From positions 381,001 to 445,000 of the forward strand of contig NC_046358.1 of the NCBI RefSeq assembly GCF_004027225.2: a stretch of DNA of 64,000 nt, written 5' to 3'. Source of the stretch: Strigops habroptila (Eukaryota > Chordata > Aves > Psittaciformes > Psittacidae). The notes under the pieces are model-generated. The model was not told the origin of the DNA and did not search any database. It saw nothing but the letters and a program-made list of their open reading frames with translations. Position 1 is the stretch's first letter. Every line of letters begins with the position of its first letter. Made by a program: the position numbers and the translations under genes. Of this stretch, positions 1 to 11,043 are shown in pieces.

Positions 1-52
1 ACCGAGGTCAGGCGTCACCGTGTTCTGCAGGATGAAGTTCACGATCCGTATC
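1..52 (-). CDS. ANO9: ANO9 coding exon 5 (partial at window edge)
   Basis: The minus-strand acceptor ends in CTCAG at 57-53. The exon's first base completes an Arg codon begun in the previous exon. It reads RIRIVNFILQNT and then PDLG, matching human RIRIVNFVVMNNKT in position and phase. The exon continues beyond base 1. Confidence 0.88.
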
Positions 53-3000
53 CTGAGCAAGGAGAAACTGTGGTTAAAGGCTGCTCTGGGGGTACGGGCA
101 CTTGTACTACAAGATACAACTTGTACTACTTGTGTTGTGGGGCCTGGGAAAAGGGAGGGAAGGGAGAAGGTGGGCACTAAAATCCAGGGAAGGAAGCGGG
201 GAAGCAATAGGGATCTGGCTGTTGGACACGGGCAACTTTGGATGTGGGACGTGGAGGTGGCCTTGTGGAACATGGAAAGCCTGGTACTGCTGGAAGGTGG
301 ATGCTGGTTTGGAGGAAGGGAAGCACAAGGTGCTGGCAGTGAATATCCCAGCTCAGCACGTACCTGGTGGTCACTGGTACATTGTGGTGGCCATCGGGGC
401 ACTGCTGCCGGCTGTCGGGGTTCCTCAGGAGCCACTGGTACTGCCGGAAGATGTGTTTTGGGGCACGGACTCCATAGAAGAGCTTCTGGTCCTCGATTTT
501 CTGATGTAGTGGGGAGAGAAGGGCTGTTAGAACACTGCTGGCAGAGAGGGAATGGGGCAGAGCTGCAGGGGCCAGGGGCTGGCGTCTCCCCTGGCTGAGC
601 AAGTGGTTCATTTTCCAACACTGATGTGGTGATGGGCTCAGTGATTCAGGCCTCTGCCATCTCCTGGAATGCAGGAGCCCAAACCAGGCTGGGATCCTGG
701 GTACCACGAGAGAGCCAAGTGCCTGTTCCTCCTGCAGCCCCTCACCTTGATGGTGAACCCCTTCTTGCTCAGCTCGTCCAGGAACTTCTTCCTCTTGATC
801 TCCTTCTCGCTGCCCACTTCATGGATGTCACTTACCAGGACAAAATCCCACTTCTCTTCATCCTGCCCACAGAAACCAGCAGGGATTTAATGGGGTGGCA
901 AATGGAGAGCTCTCCCTCCCTGCTCCAGCCCCTTGGGGGCATGGACCTGGATCATGACTGTGTGTGGGGACCCTGGGATGGGGAGTGAGAGGAGAATGGG
1001 GATGGAGAAACGGAGGCAGCTGCTGCCTTGGCACTGCCCCGCTCCCCTCTTTGGGCTGTGCTGAGCTCACTGGGTGCAGAAGGAGCAGAACTCACCAGGA
1101 GAGGGGAAGATTCCACATCTTCCACAGGAAAATCCCTCCAGGGAGTCAACAGAATCTCATTCTGGGAAGAGAGAAACAGCAGAGGCTTCAGCCCTATCAC
1201 CCTGAGAGATCCCACTGTCCACAGAGCAAACCTCTCCCTGCGGATGTGTGGATGGTATTGGCATGCGTGGATCAGAGCCTGCTGTGGGCATCGGGATCAA
1301 GCTGTGGTGCATCAGCTTGGGGTGCATCAAAAGAGAGCCCATGCAGCTAAAACAGCATTCCAACATCAGCTGGAGACCCACTGGCTGCTTCCCTCTCCCA
1401 GCAGGCGCCAGGGCATGCCCAGGGAGGAGGGTAAGAGCAGGTTTGGAGCTTTCTCCCATACACTCCCGGTCTCCAGCCTGGGGTGTTCCTGAGCCAGCTC
1501 TGGCTCTGCAGTAGGGATCCTGGAGCAGCTGCTGCTCTGAGTGCGCAGCCTCCTCTTGGACTCACCATGCCCAACACCTACAGCATCCTGGGGCTATGAG
1601 GGAACTGACTGGGAGAAAAACCTCCCAGCTCTGGACTTCGCTCCTTCTTGTTTCGCCTGATGTCTCAACGTTTGTACCTGAAGACTGTCAGCCCCTGACT
1701 TCTCTCTGTCCCTGCTACCGTGGTTTTTGCAGTCCTTCACTGGGTGGTTCTTCTCCTCAGTTGTTCCTGCCAGCCAGGGCACTCTTGGGGTTCTGGTGCT
1801 TGTGGGGAAGGGAGTTTTACGTTGTGATGATGGGACAGTGGAGACTAGTACAGCCCACCAGGGTGCAGCAGAGCAGGTGGAAATGAATCCTTGGAAAGCA
1901 GCACAGATGCCTCAGTGTGTGGCCAAGGGGCAGAGGGGAGGGTGAGCTGCTGGTGCTTGATCTGCCCCATCACCTCCTGCATGCTACTGGCTTGAAAAGA
2001 AAGGGGAGAACAGCCCCTCACCTTCACTGTTCCAGGCTCAGACACCCAAGAGGTGCAGCTCTGAGGGGGCAGAGAGCAAAGAGCGCTCCGTGATTTCCCA
2101 TTCCTCTGCTGAGGGATGCTGCAGCCAGCACCCTTGGGTGGCCTGGACCCGCTGGGCACCCAGAGCTGGGGCACATCACCTTCAGACCACTTTGTCCCCA
2201 TCCTCGATGCCTGGCTCTCCTGATGTGACCTCAGCCTGGTTCTGAAACCACAGCTCCCTCCTGGGCAAGAGGGGATGGGTCCAACCAGTCCTTCAATGGA
2301 TCAATAAGAGTGTGTTGGGCTTCAGATCCTGGTGACTGCAATGGGTTTGGTAAGGACACGCTCTGAGGGCTGTGCTGTGAACAGGGGAAGGGATGTTGTC
2401 CCAAAAGTGGTATTTTGGCGGGTTTTATTGTAGTTCTTTCTGTGGCCACACCGTGAGTCACACCAAGCAGTTATGCTGCTGTTCCTGAGGGCATGGGGCT
2501 GCAGCACAGAAGCAGAGAGGAGCTGCCAGGGGATGGGGGTATCATCATCACTGTGGCCACCGAAGACACCGTGACCTGAACTGGGACCGGGCAGACGAGT
2601 TCATCCGGCTGCAATCTCTGGTGCAACCGTGTCCTGATGTAAGATCTGGCTCCAGAGCTTTCACTGGTGAATGAGGCCGTGGGAGCAGCAGAGGCCAGGA
2701 TGAGGGGAGGGATGAAGTGCACCCTCACATGTGGATCTAGCACCCAGGCTTCACCCAAAGCAAAAGACCCACAAGGAGACTGACCAACAGAGCCAAAGTG
2801 AGAAGAGGGGTATTCTATTGAACAGCTCTTCCCCCAGAGGTGCTGTTCAATAGGAACCAGAGCTTCCCACTGCTCAAGGCACCTGATTCAGGTCAGGATG
2901 GGGGTGGTGGCGTGTTAAGGTGCCTTCTCTGCTCTGCCAAAGCCCTAAGCAGGTTTTGGGGTTGGGATAATTGGGCTTTGCCGTGGGTTAGTCTCCCTGG

Positions 3001-5343
3001 GTGGGTAAACCCGTGGCGGGTGCAGCAGCTCCATGTCCCTGGCTCAGAGCCCCTCCTGGGCACAGGGGAGCGGGTGGGAGCCTCACTGGGCTCTGTCCCG
3101 TTGCTGCTGCCCTAATGCTGGCGCTGATCTACCCCATTCCTGCCTGCCTGGTCCCTCTCAGCCTCATCCTGCTGGGATTGTCCTCTGGGGCTGCCAGTGC
3201 AGAGGGGAACAGACTCTGGGTACAAGGGGTTCAAGGTGTTCTAATGCCACTGGGGTCAGCTCATCACCCCCATCCTGCTGGTGCTGACCACAGCGGCTCA
3301 GGATGAGGTGCATGGACCTCAGGCATCACAGCTTCTCTTTCAGGTGACCCCCAGCTCCACCATCTACAGCATGGTCCCCTGCTCCGGAGCTGAAGCATCC
3401 TGAGCAGCACATCCCTTTCCTGGGGAGCGGCGGATGGGGTTGCCAAGGTAGGCTCACAATGGATGCATCCAGCCGTGAGGCTTGGTGTGTGCAGCCAGGC
3501 TGGGCTATTGGAAAGATTATCCCCAAATCCCTGGTGAAGCTGCCAGCCCCTGCCTGTGCTTCAGGGCCCCCTTCATGGGGAGTGCATTGGGGCTGAGCCT
3601 GCGGAGCCTCCGCAGAGCATCTTCCTCCACCAGCACTCCCAGTGATAACCTGCTGGTCGCTGACCTGATGTAGCCAGCTCCTGCCCTGCTTCTCCATGTT
3701 CCTGCAACAGCAATCACTGATTGCTAATCCCAGGGGGTACTTGGTGCTTTCTAACTTTGCAGTCAAGCCCTAAGAATCATTGAGACACTTCTCAGGCCAC
3801 CCAAGTATGGCTCTATAGGTGATAAGGATGTCGTGGTAGCAGGACCTGATGTTCCTTTGTGCTCCCACAGTGACGGGATTTAGTGCCCGGTGCACCCACT
3901 CTGCACAGACTGAAATTGGGCAGGAATCTGTGGGTTATTTTTGGGTTAGCACAGTCCACCCCCAGTACCCAGCTCTGAGGGGTAACAGGTAAACCTGCAT
4001 TCAGTGCAGGGTGGGATGTGCAGACCCCGGTGACGGGAGAGCAGCATCTTGGCAGGTTGGATTCATCACAGAGCAAAGGCTGTTTCGAGCCGTGGCTGCT
4101 CGAGCAGGAGCCCAGCCTGCCGTGGGGCTGGATGTGGCTTGAAGCCAGCGGAATCCTGCAGCAGGGTTGGGGGTCACTCATCCTCCCACATCCATCCACT
4201 TTCCTGTCCCAGGGACCAGGACACTGCCTGGTGATGGCTTCACCCCGCAGCACAGGGCAGGTGGGTCGGCCCCATGCGCAGGCAGGGCCACTCTGGCTCG
4301 GAAGTGCTGGATAAGCCCTGGACTCTAATCCCTGTTATCACTGAGGATGGGGCCTGTTGCGCTGTTTCCTGCCCCGGGGTTGGAGTTGTGCTGTGCAAAG
4401 GTGTGGGAGAAGCAACCGGCACAAGGAGAAGTGGGGATTTCAGTGTTAATGTGAGTTTCCCTGCCCTGGAGGAGGTTTCTCTCCTGCTCTATCAGGGGGT
4501 CCTTGTCCCCTTGCCACAGGTCAGGTAACCCCTGTGCAGGGTTACTGGATCCAGGGAAAGGAGAACAGGCGTCACTGGGCTGGGATACACTCACCTGAGT
4601 GAGTAACTCCGGCAATGCACCCGAGTGGCATCTGCCAGCTTTGTTTTCCTTCCTAACCAGGGACCGGGGAGGGTGTGGGTGGTTCCTGTCACCCACACTG
4701 GGATGATCAAATTGCTCTTATCTCAGGGATGTTCATTACGATCACTTAGAGCACTTCCAGCTTTACCTCATCGTTTCCCAAGAAATGTGCCAATCTCATG
4801 GAGCAGGTTACTGACGCACACATACATGTACGAGCTGACACATCTTAAAGAATCTGCCTGGCTTTCTGAATAGAAGAAACCTACATCTTATCTTTTCAAG
4901 CTAAAAAACCAACCTTCTCATCTCCCCTCTCCCCTTGCTTTATTTCAGGTGCTCCTGAAGCTTCTGGGGCTGTCACCTCACTGCTGTAAGTGCCTCTTCC
5001 TGGTTTTATACAAGCTAAAGGTCCGGTCTCAGTCCAAACCATCCTCCTCTGGTATCTCTGCGCTCCAACACATGGGGCCATGGGTGACTCTGTGGCTCCT
5101 CGGGGTGGTGTGTGGGGCTTGGTCCCTGGGTACAGGGGATGGCAGAGCCGGTACCACACACTGGTACCCCCATTATGGTGGGAATGAGATCGCTCACTGG
5201 GAAGCGGATCGGGAGCTCTGTGGTACTCCGAGTGCTCTAAAGGCTGACAGAGCCCGGTATGTGCCGTGCCCCCAAGCTCCGGGTGGCTCAGGGGTGCTGG
5301 AAAACCACCCCTGGGAGGAGCAGTTCCCGTGTCCTACCTGCAT
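1..5343 (-). CDS. ANO9: ANO9 (anoctamin-9, TMEM16J), 5' part, runs off left edge
   Basis: Five minus-strand coding pieces join in phase: 5343-5338, 1161-1096, 862-746, 500-364 and 52-1. They total 378 nt, or 126 codons, with GT donors and AG acceptors throughout. The protein matches the cytosolic N-terminus of anoctamin-9 as I remember the human sequence. Landmarks are KWDFVLV (human QWDYVLV), KKFLDELSKKGF (human QQFLEELRRKGF), KLFYGVRA (human QVFFGIRA), VPVTT and RIRIVNF. This is the anoctamin dimerisation region before the ten membrane helices, which lie outside the window. The family comprises Ca2+-dependent phospholipid scramblases and ion channels, and ANO9 has been described as both scramblase and cation channel. 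The gene is divergent from PTDSS2, as in human 11p15.5. Identity is firm; the two 5'-most pieces are less certain than the rest. Confidence 0.9.
364..500 (-). CDS. ANO9: ANO9 coding exon 4
   Basis: 137 nt, starting in phase 0 and ending with two bases of an Arg codon. The acceptor is CATCAG and the donor GTACGT. It encodes KIEDQKLFYGVRAPKHIF, then QYQWLLRNP, and ends NVPVTT. It aligns with human ANO9 DQKQVFFGIRADNSVF through PVTT. Confidence 0.92.
746..862 (-). CDS. ANO9: ANO9 coding exon 3
   Basis: 117 nt (39 codons), phase 0 at both ends. The acceptor is GGGCAG and the donor GTGAGG. It encodes DEEKWDFVLVSDIHEVG followed by KKFLDELSKKGFTIK. It aligns with human QWDYVLVAQRHT and the following FLEELRRKGFHIK. 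Confidence 0.93.
1096..1161 (-). CDS. ANO9: ANO9 coding exon 2 (probable)
   Basis: 66 nt (22 codons), phase 0 at both ends. A long pyrimidine tract and TTCCCAG precede it, and GTGAGT follows. It encodes NEILLTPWRDFPVEDVE and then SSPLL. With exon 1 it gives 27 residues before the conserved WDF, against about 33 in human. An alternative start is an in-frame ATG at 1215 that reads through the acceptor. I prefer splicing because the acceptor is strong and exon 1 matches human Met-Gln. Confidence 0.65.
1162..5337 (-). other. ANO9 intron 1 (proposed)
   Basis: About 4.2 kb with no exon, RNA gene or clear CR1 copy that I can recognise. Its open reading frames are short, overlap on both strands and match nothing I know. 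Confidence 0.5.
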
Positions 5344-5800
5344 GGTGCAGCGGAGCCTCTCTCCTCGCCCCGGGGGGCGCCGCAGGGTCCCGCGGAGCCG
5401 CCGTTCCCTGCCGCGGGTCTTATGTGGAGCCCGCAGGGACTCGGCTTCCGCGTGTGGCTGCCGCTGCCCGGCCCCGGGCAGGAGGAGGAGGAGGAGGAGG
5501 TGAGGAGCTGCCCTTCACCCTCGACCAAGGAGTGCCGAGCCCGGGACCGCCCCGCGCGGAGCCGCGCACCGGCCGCTTCCCCTCGCTCTGACACCATCGT
5601 CCTCCCCTGCCCCGTCCGTGCGGTGCCGCCGCTGCTCTGCGGCGCCTTGGGCAGCCCCGGGGGGTCACAGCGGGCTGGAGGAAGCGGAGGCTCTGGAGGC
5701 GTTGAGCTGTTCCTCACGAGGTGGGGAAACCTCGGCAGAGAAACTGAAGCTGAGCTGTGCGGAGCCCGGTTGTGGGGTGACGGCCGGGGACACAGGGGAG
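5230..5800. promoter_or_regulatory. CpG island, probable ANO9 promoter and exon 1
   Basis: CpG dinucleotides are frequent here and scarce on both sides. The island surrounds the proposed ANO9 start and includes a GGA-rich run at about 5480-5501. No TATA box is evident on the minus strand. It could also drive a plus-strand noncoding transcript towards PTDSS2. Confidence 0.6.
5338..5343 (-). CDS. ANO9: ANO9 coding exon 1 (Met-Gln only)
   Basis: On the minus strand ACCATGCAG is followed by the donor GTAGGA. This gives Met-Gln in phase 0, matching the human ANO9 start (MQ) and the phase of exon 2. The -3 base is A, a good start context. It lies inside a CpG island, as expected of a first exon. 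The 5' UTR would occupy roughly 5344-5500; the transcription start is not visible. Confidence 0.6.
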
Positions 5801-7178
5801 GTGGGGTGTGAGGATGCGGTGGGAGCAGCACAGGCTTTGGGAGTAGATGGGATGGGGCTGGGGTGAGTTAAAGAGAACAAGAGGTAAAGCCTGAGTTCCA
5901 GGTAAGGGAGGAGGCTTTTCCGCTTGAGTGCAGCTCCCGTCCTGCCTGCCTTGGACGGTGCCTGGTTTGCTCCCCACTGCTTTGGTTTCCTTATGTGGCC
6001 TTCAGAACCCTTCTGTGAACCTCAGAGGAGATGTGGCTTCCTGGAAGGACTGAGCAGAGACCAAGGAATCCTTCCTTACACCTCATGGCTGGCAAAGCCA
6101 GTGCTGGAAGTCCTGTGCTATTTGTCCCTGTGTGTGATAGAGCACTGCAAGTCCTGTGCTATTTGTCTCCATGTCTAATGGTTTTATGAGGGGCAGGAGG
6201 GTTTGGTGTCATTGATTAGAGGAACATCTGGAAGTGTTTTACAGCCCTTGAGAACCAGAATCCCCTCCTGCCGGAGAGGAAAGTGTTAGAGTGTGCTCTG
6301 ACTGCTCCTCCACCTCCTGTCACTGCAAGGAGATGTGATTTACCAGAGGACCTCTGCTTTCCTGATGGCATTTGTGCTGGGATGCTGTGGCAGCCACTGA
6401 GTGCTTTGTTCCCTGTGCACAAAGGCTTGTTCCATGTGGAGCCATTTAAGGCTTAGAGCAGGGCATGGCTGTTTACACAAAGGGTGAGTGAAAGGCTGTT
6501 GTGTGTAAGCCAGGTCTGACAGGTCTCCTTATTGCTGTTTGTTGCTCTTAGATAAAGTCAGTCCTGGAGGGCAATCCGGCTGCAATCCCGCCGGGAAAGG
6601 CAGCACTTCCCGAGCGGTGCTCCCAGCCAAGCCAACACCACTGTGGCTTTGCCAAGTGCCTTGACCAGGCTCTGAACCAGACCTGTGAGTTTAAAACAGG
6701 AATAAAGGAAGTTGTTTTCCAATGTCCTGCTGTGGGTAAGGAAATGGAGCAGCAGGAGGAGCGGGCAGACCTTGAGCATCCCAGAGGAGGCGTTCAGCAC
6801 TGCCAGGAGGGGAAGCTGCCGTTATCCCTGGTGTGGGAGAACGTGTGTGTTTGCCCAGGGATAGAGCGAAGCCTTGTGGGACGGCATCGGTGGTGCTTTC
6901 CCTGTGTCCTGCCAGAGACCTTTGCTCCATGGGCGCTGCCGGGTGAGACGGGACAGGATGAGGTGTGGTGGGACACCCGCGTGCTGCTGCTTCCTCCTGC
7001 AGCTCTGCGGTGCTGGGCTGGGGCCTTTGCTCCCCACATGGGCCAGTAAGTGAATGTGGGCATCGGGAGTGGTCCCCAGAGCTCGTGGGCTTTACTGGCC
7101 GGTGGGGAAGGTGAGTCTGTGCCTGCAGATGGGCTGTGCCCGAGTATTGAACCCCTGCAGCATCTCACATGGCACTTC

Positions 7179-7467
7179 ATAGATCATGGGATTAACCAGG
7201 TTGGAAAAGGCCTTTAAGCTCATCAAGTCCAACTGTTCCCCAGCACTGCCAAGGCCACCACTAACCCATGGCACTGAGGCCTCGGCTACACGGGGTGTGA
7301 ACACTTGCAGGGACGGTGACTCCAGCCCTGCCCTGGGCAGCCTGTTCCAATGCCTGAGCACCCTCTGGGGAAGGAATTGTTCCTCAGCTCCACCTAAACC
7401 TCCCCTGGTGCAGCTTGAGGCTGTTTCCTCTTGTCCCATCCCTTGTTCCTTGGGAGCAGAGACCACC
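7179..7467 (-). mobile_element. CR1 LINE fragment (3' end)
   Basis: The 3' part of a CR1 element in reverse orientation. It begins at its left end with the tail motif AACCAGGTTGGAAAAGG. It continues into the ORF2 tail, whose decayed reading frame resembles HWNRLPR and then [11 protein letters not shown]. It is the same subfamily as the copies at 11438, 15657, 30861 and 36250. Confidence 0.9.
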
Positions 7468-9257
7468 TTGGAGGAGACAGTGTGTGTTTCCTTCTGTTTA
7501 GGAGGAACTTGTCTTTGCGTTGGCAAGATGTAGCTCCCTTTGCACCAGGGCAGGTGACTAAACCGATGGTGTTCCTCTTCCGGTGCTTTCCTTCCCAGGC
7601 AGCCCTCCTGCAATGCACTGCCTCAGCAGTTACTGCTCTTGGGGCACTGGTGCTGAGGTCAGCAGCTTGGAAACCTCATATTGCGGAGGAGATGAGGTAT
7701 ATTCCAGTCTAGTGGTGAAAAATCAGCTTAGGACATGAAGTGTGGAGCTGTGGTTCATCCATTGCAACCACACAACCCCTTTGTAAGCAGATGGAATCAT
7801 TGAAGGTATCACCCTGCACTGCTGCTGCCTAATCCCTTGTGGCATCACATCAGCCCGACAGACCCCAACCACTTTGGGCTGTGGTGTGAGCTCACTGGGT
7901 GAGCTGTTGTCAGTCCCTGCCCCACTAACCCCAACTGGGTACAGGGATGATGATTTCATGGTGATAACAGACCCCTGAAGGCTTCGATGTGTGGAACCAC
8001 CGCAGCTGAGAGGATGCTCATCTGCATCCCTCCTGGCTGATGCTTTCTGACAGGAGCTCCTCTTCTGGGTGCCCAGAGGCTCACTGTGTGCAAACACCCC
8101 CAGTTTAAGATGGTGATAAAACATTTATTTGCTCTTTTCAGTTCCCAGCATCTTGGGTTTTACTTTTCCCTTTGCGGGAGAAGAGTTTAATGGGTGTTGC
8201 CCTCCCTCTGCATGTGCCTATAAGGACATGGAAGAGGAAAGATCCTTCAGGAGAGGTCGTGTAGCTGTTTCTCAGCACCAAACCGCAGCTTTCGTTGCTG
8301 GGGCTGTTTCCCTGAACCACCTTTATACCAGTCACGAACTGATTTGAAGCAGAGGTTCAGGATGTTGTAGCCACAGTGAAGGTAGGAGCTGGCTGCTCAG
8401 CTGCATGTGGGAGCCCAGCACTGGAGATGCGCTTGGCCACTACAAGGAATTGCAGTTCAGTTTGTGTGTGAGTGTACAAAATGATTGGGGAAAATAAAGA
8501 GAAATATTTAGGCTTTTTCTTTCCCTCTGCATTTTGAAGCCATCAGTGAAAAGCAGCTACAAGTGCCTGGGAAAGTTGAGTGAAACGGGAGAGAAAATGA
8601 ATGTAAGGCTTGACTCCTGTCTGCTGTTGGAGAGGAGAGGGAAGAAAAGCCTCAAACAGAAGCCAGTGGTGCTGAACCAGCGTTTGAAGCCTGACTAATA
8701 CTTGCTGAACCTGGCAGGCTTCAGCATTGATTCAGTAGAGTCTGTTCCACAGCAGCTAGTAAAAAGCCCATTAGGGAACAGCAGTAATGAGCAAGCTGGC
8801 CAGGAGGAGAGCCTGGGGGGAGATGCTGGGTCTGAACACTCGAGCTGCTGCTGTCTGGCACCACTGACTGCTCTGGGAGAGCTCAGCAGAGGGAGGGAGA
8901 GGATCCACTGCCTTGGCCAGAAGCTGTGCTGAGGTTTGAGGTGGAGCGCCACAGTGCCGCGGGGAGGGGAGCCCGCCGCTGGCTCTGGGGGTGATGGCAG
9001 AGCCGCCCGCCCTCGGTCCCGCTGGTGCTGCTCAGGGTGAAAGCAAAGGGGGGGGCTTCGCTTCACCCCTAAACCGTGGCTCCGCTCTGCCGGCTCCGAG
9101 CCGGCGCGTCGGGGTGGCCCTGGCGGGGACATCGCTGCACCCGCACTCGCGGCTCCCAGCCCGGGTGGCTGCTGCCATCGTGTGGCCACCGCTGGTGTGT
9201 GCAGGCAGGTAACTGGTGCCTCGTTTCTTCCCGTGTGTCTCTCCCTGCTCCTGCAGG

Positions 9258-9380
9258 AAGGGGATGCTGGAGAGGGGCTCTGCATCAGGGACTGGAGCGG
9301 TGGGATAAGGGGTGGTGGGTTCAAACTGAAACAGGGGAAGTAAGCTCTGCGCCAGGTAGGAGATCCCACGAGAGAGGATG
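9258..9380 (+). mobile_element. CR1 LINE fragment, short
   Basis: Matches the CR1 segment with GGAGAGGGGCTCTGCATCAG, then GGGACTGGAG and GGGTTCAAACTGAAACAGGG. The same segment recurs in the CR1 copy at 23559-23990. Confidence 0.7.
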
Positions 9381-10186
9381 AGATATTATATGAATTGGCT
9401 GGGGGATACAGGAGCAGCACAATGCCCTGGGACGTACCTGAAGAAGCAGCTCCAGCCCCGGCCGGACAAATTTTTGCAGCAAAACACTCTCACATTAGTT
9501 TTGCAAAGGAGAAAGTGGTCAAATGGTTAATGTCCACCACAGAAAGAAGCAGGAGCTGGGGCAGCCACACCATCAGGACAGGACTGATGGGAAAGCATAG
9601 TCTGGAGTAGCTGAAAGCCTCACAACAGCCTCTGAAGAGCACTAGTCCCTGAATAATTCAATGAGTGTGTGTAGGATGGAGCCATTTACTTTAATTAGAG
9701 TTCTCTGGTTGCTTTTGCCAAAAGATACAGGATTTTAACACTGGATATTGACACAATACTGCTACAGTGCCAAATGCCAAGTTTATGTGCCCATGGCACC
9801 ACACTGCCCGCCACAGCTCAAAGGAGGTTTTATTTATTCATTTCTCACATCGTTCATGTTTTCTTGGCAAGAGAAAGCAGAATTTTGGGCTTTTTCTTTT
9901 TCTCTTTGGACAAAGCAAATGCCTGACACCTCCAACAACAGCATTTCCAGGTTTATAGAGGCTCAGGTGTGTTCACCAAAGATCAGGTCGGGAGCTCATG
10001 CCAGGGTGATGTTTCCTCCTGGGCTCTGGTGGAATGGTCACCTTAGGTTGTCAGCACACCTGAATTCCACGAGGAATCCTAAGTGCATTAGGATTGCTTC
10101 CCTTCTCCCATCCTGTTTTGTGCTGTCAGAGCAGTTCCTGAACCTGCATTTTGGGCAGTGTTGGGTGGTGAGTCCTGAAATGTGCT

Positions 10187-10649
10187 AATGCGCTGCTGGA
10201 GCTGCTGGAGCGAGGCCAGAGGAGGCCCCGGAGCTGCTGCGAGGGCTGGAGCAGCTCTGCTCTGGAGCCAGGCTGAGAGAGCTGGGCTGGGGCAGCCTGG
10301 AGAAGAGAAGGCTCCTGAAGGGGAGACCTTAGAGCAGCTCCAGTGCCTAAAGGGGCTCCAGGAAACCTGGAGAGGGGCTTTGGACAAGGGCCTGTAGGGA
10401 CAGGCCAAGGGGAATGGCTTTAACCTGCCAGAGGGGAGATTGAGATGAGCTCTGAGGCAGAAGCTCTTCCCTGTGAGGGTGCTGAGGCGCTGGCACAGAC
10501 TTTTCCCAGAGAAGCTGTGGCTGCCCCATCCCTGGCAGTGTTCAAGGCCAGGTTGGACATAGGGGCTTGAAGCAACCTGCTCTAGAGGAAGGTGTCCCTG
10601 CCCGGGGCAGGGGTTGGAGCTGGGTGAGCTTTAAGCTCCCTCCAACCCG
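10187..10649 (+). mobile_element. CR1 LINE fragment abutting the PTDSS2 CpG island
   Basis: Sense-strand CR1 3' region: the ORF2 tail (GAGGCCCCGGAGCTGCTGCG, then AGAAGAGAAGGCTCCTGAAG) and the 3' UTR up to CTCCCTCCAACCC. The terminal ATTCTATGA repeats are missing. The element stops where CpG-rich promoter sequence begins. It is near-identical to copies at 16891, 47280 and 57590. Confidence 0.93.
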
Positions 10650-10776
10650 CTCCTCCGCCCGTCCCTCGCTCCGGAGGGGCTGTGCGCGGCGCCGCAGGGC
10701 GCTGGCAGCCGGCGGGCGACGGGACCCGGCGGAGCTTCGGGGGCGGGGCATCCAGCGAAGGGGCGGGAGAAGGGCG

Positions 10777-10790
10777 GTTGCCGCGGCAAC
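10777..10790. promoter_or_regulatory. X-box-like (RFX) palindrome
   Basis: GTTGCCGCGGCAAC is a perfect 14-bp palindrome. It matches the RFX-factor X-box (GTTNCC, two bases, GGNAAC) in both half-sites. It lies about 110 bp upstream of the PTDSS2 start codon. Binding is inferred, not shown. Confidence 0.6.
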
Positions 10791-10832
10791 AGGAGACGCC
10801 CCGCCTGGCCCCGCCCTCCCGCGGGAGCGCTC

Positions 10833-10844
10833 TGCGCCTGCGCG
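10833..10844 (+). promoter_or_regulatory. NRF1-like site
   Basis: TGCGCCTGCGCG has one mismatch to the NRF1 consensus YGCGCAYGCGCR. It lies 57 bp before the start codon. Confidence 0.4.
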
Positions 10845-10900
10845 GGGTCGCGCGCGGAGCGTGCCCCGCCCCGCCCGCCGCCGCGAGCCCCGGTGCCGCC

Positions 10901-11043
10901 ATGAGGCGAGGGGAGCGGCGCGGGCTGGGGCCCGGCCCCGGCAAGGCCGCGCTGGAGGAGCAGAGCCCGCAGCACAACGGGCCCGGCCCGCGCCGCAGCA
11001 CCGAGTCCGAGGTCTTCGACGACGGCACCAACACCTTCTTCTG
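10901..11043 (+). CDS. PTDSS2: PTDSS2 exon 1 (coding part)
   Basis: Encodes residues 1-47 and two bases of Trp48, with donor CTG|GTGAG. It begins MRRGERR, as in human, followed by a Gly/Pro-rich stretch shorter than the human one, then [18 protein letters not shown]. Confidence 0.96.

Larger units (their letters stand above)
5801..10186. other. Intergenic DNA between ANO9 and PTDSS2
   Basis: No exon recognised. It contains a 19-bp direct repeat (6108-6126 and 6149-6167), a CR1 fragment at 7179-7467, a GC-rich patch at about 8940-9215 and a short CR1 piece at about 9258-9380. The remainder is unremarkable. Confidence 0.6.

Noticed and set aside
1567..1573. A minus-strand ATG immediately before GTGAGT, considered as ANO9 exon 1
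   Set aside because: It would give Met alone. The Met-Gln exon at 5343-5338 fits the human start better and lies in a CpG island.
4950..4985. A possible 36-bp plus-strand exon between TTTATTTCAG and GTAAGTGC
   Set aside because: Good splice signals, but no neighbouring exon, no protein match, and it lies within the ANO9 intron on the wrong strand.
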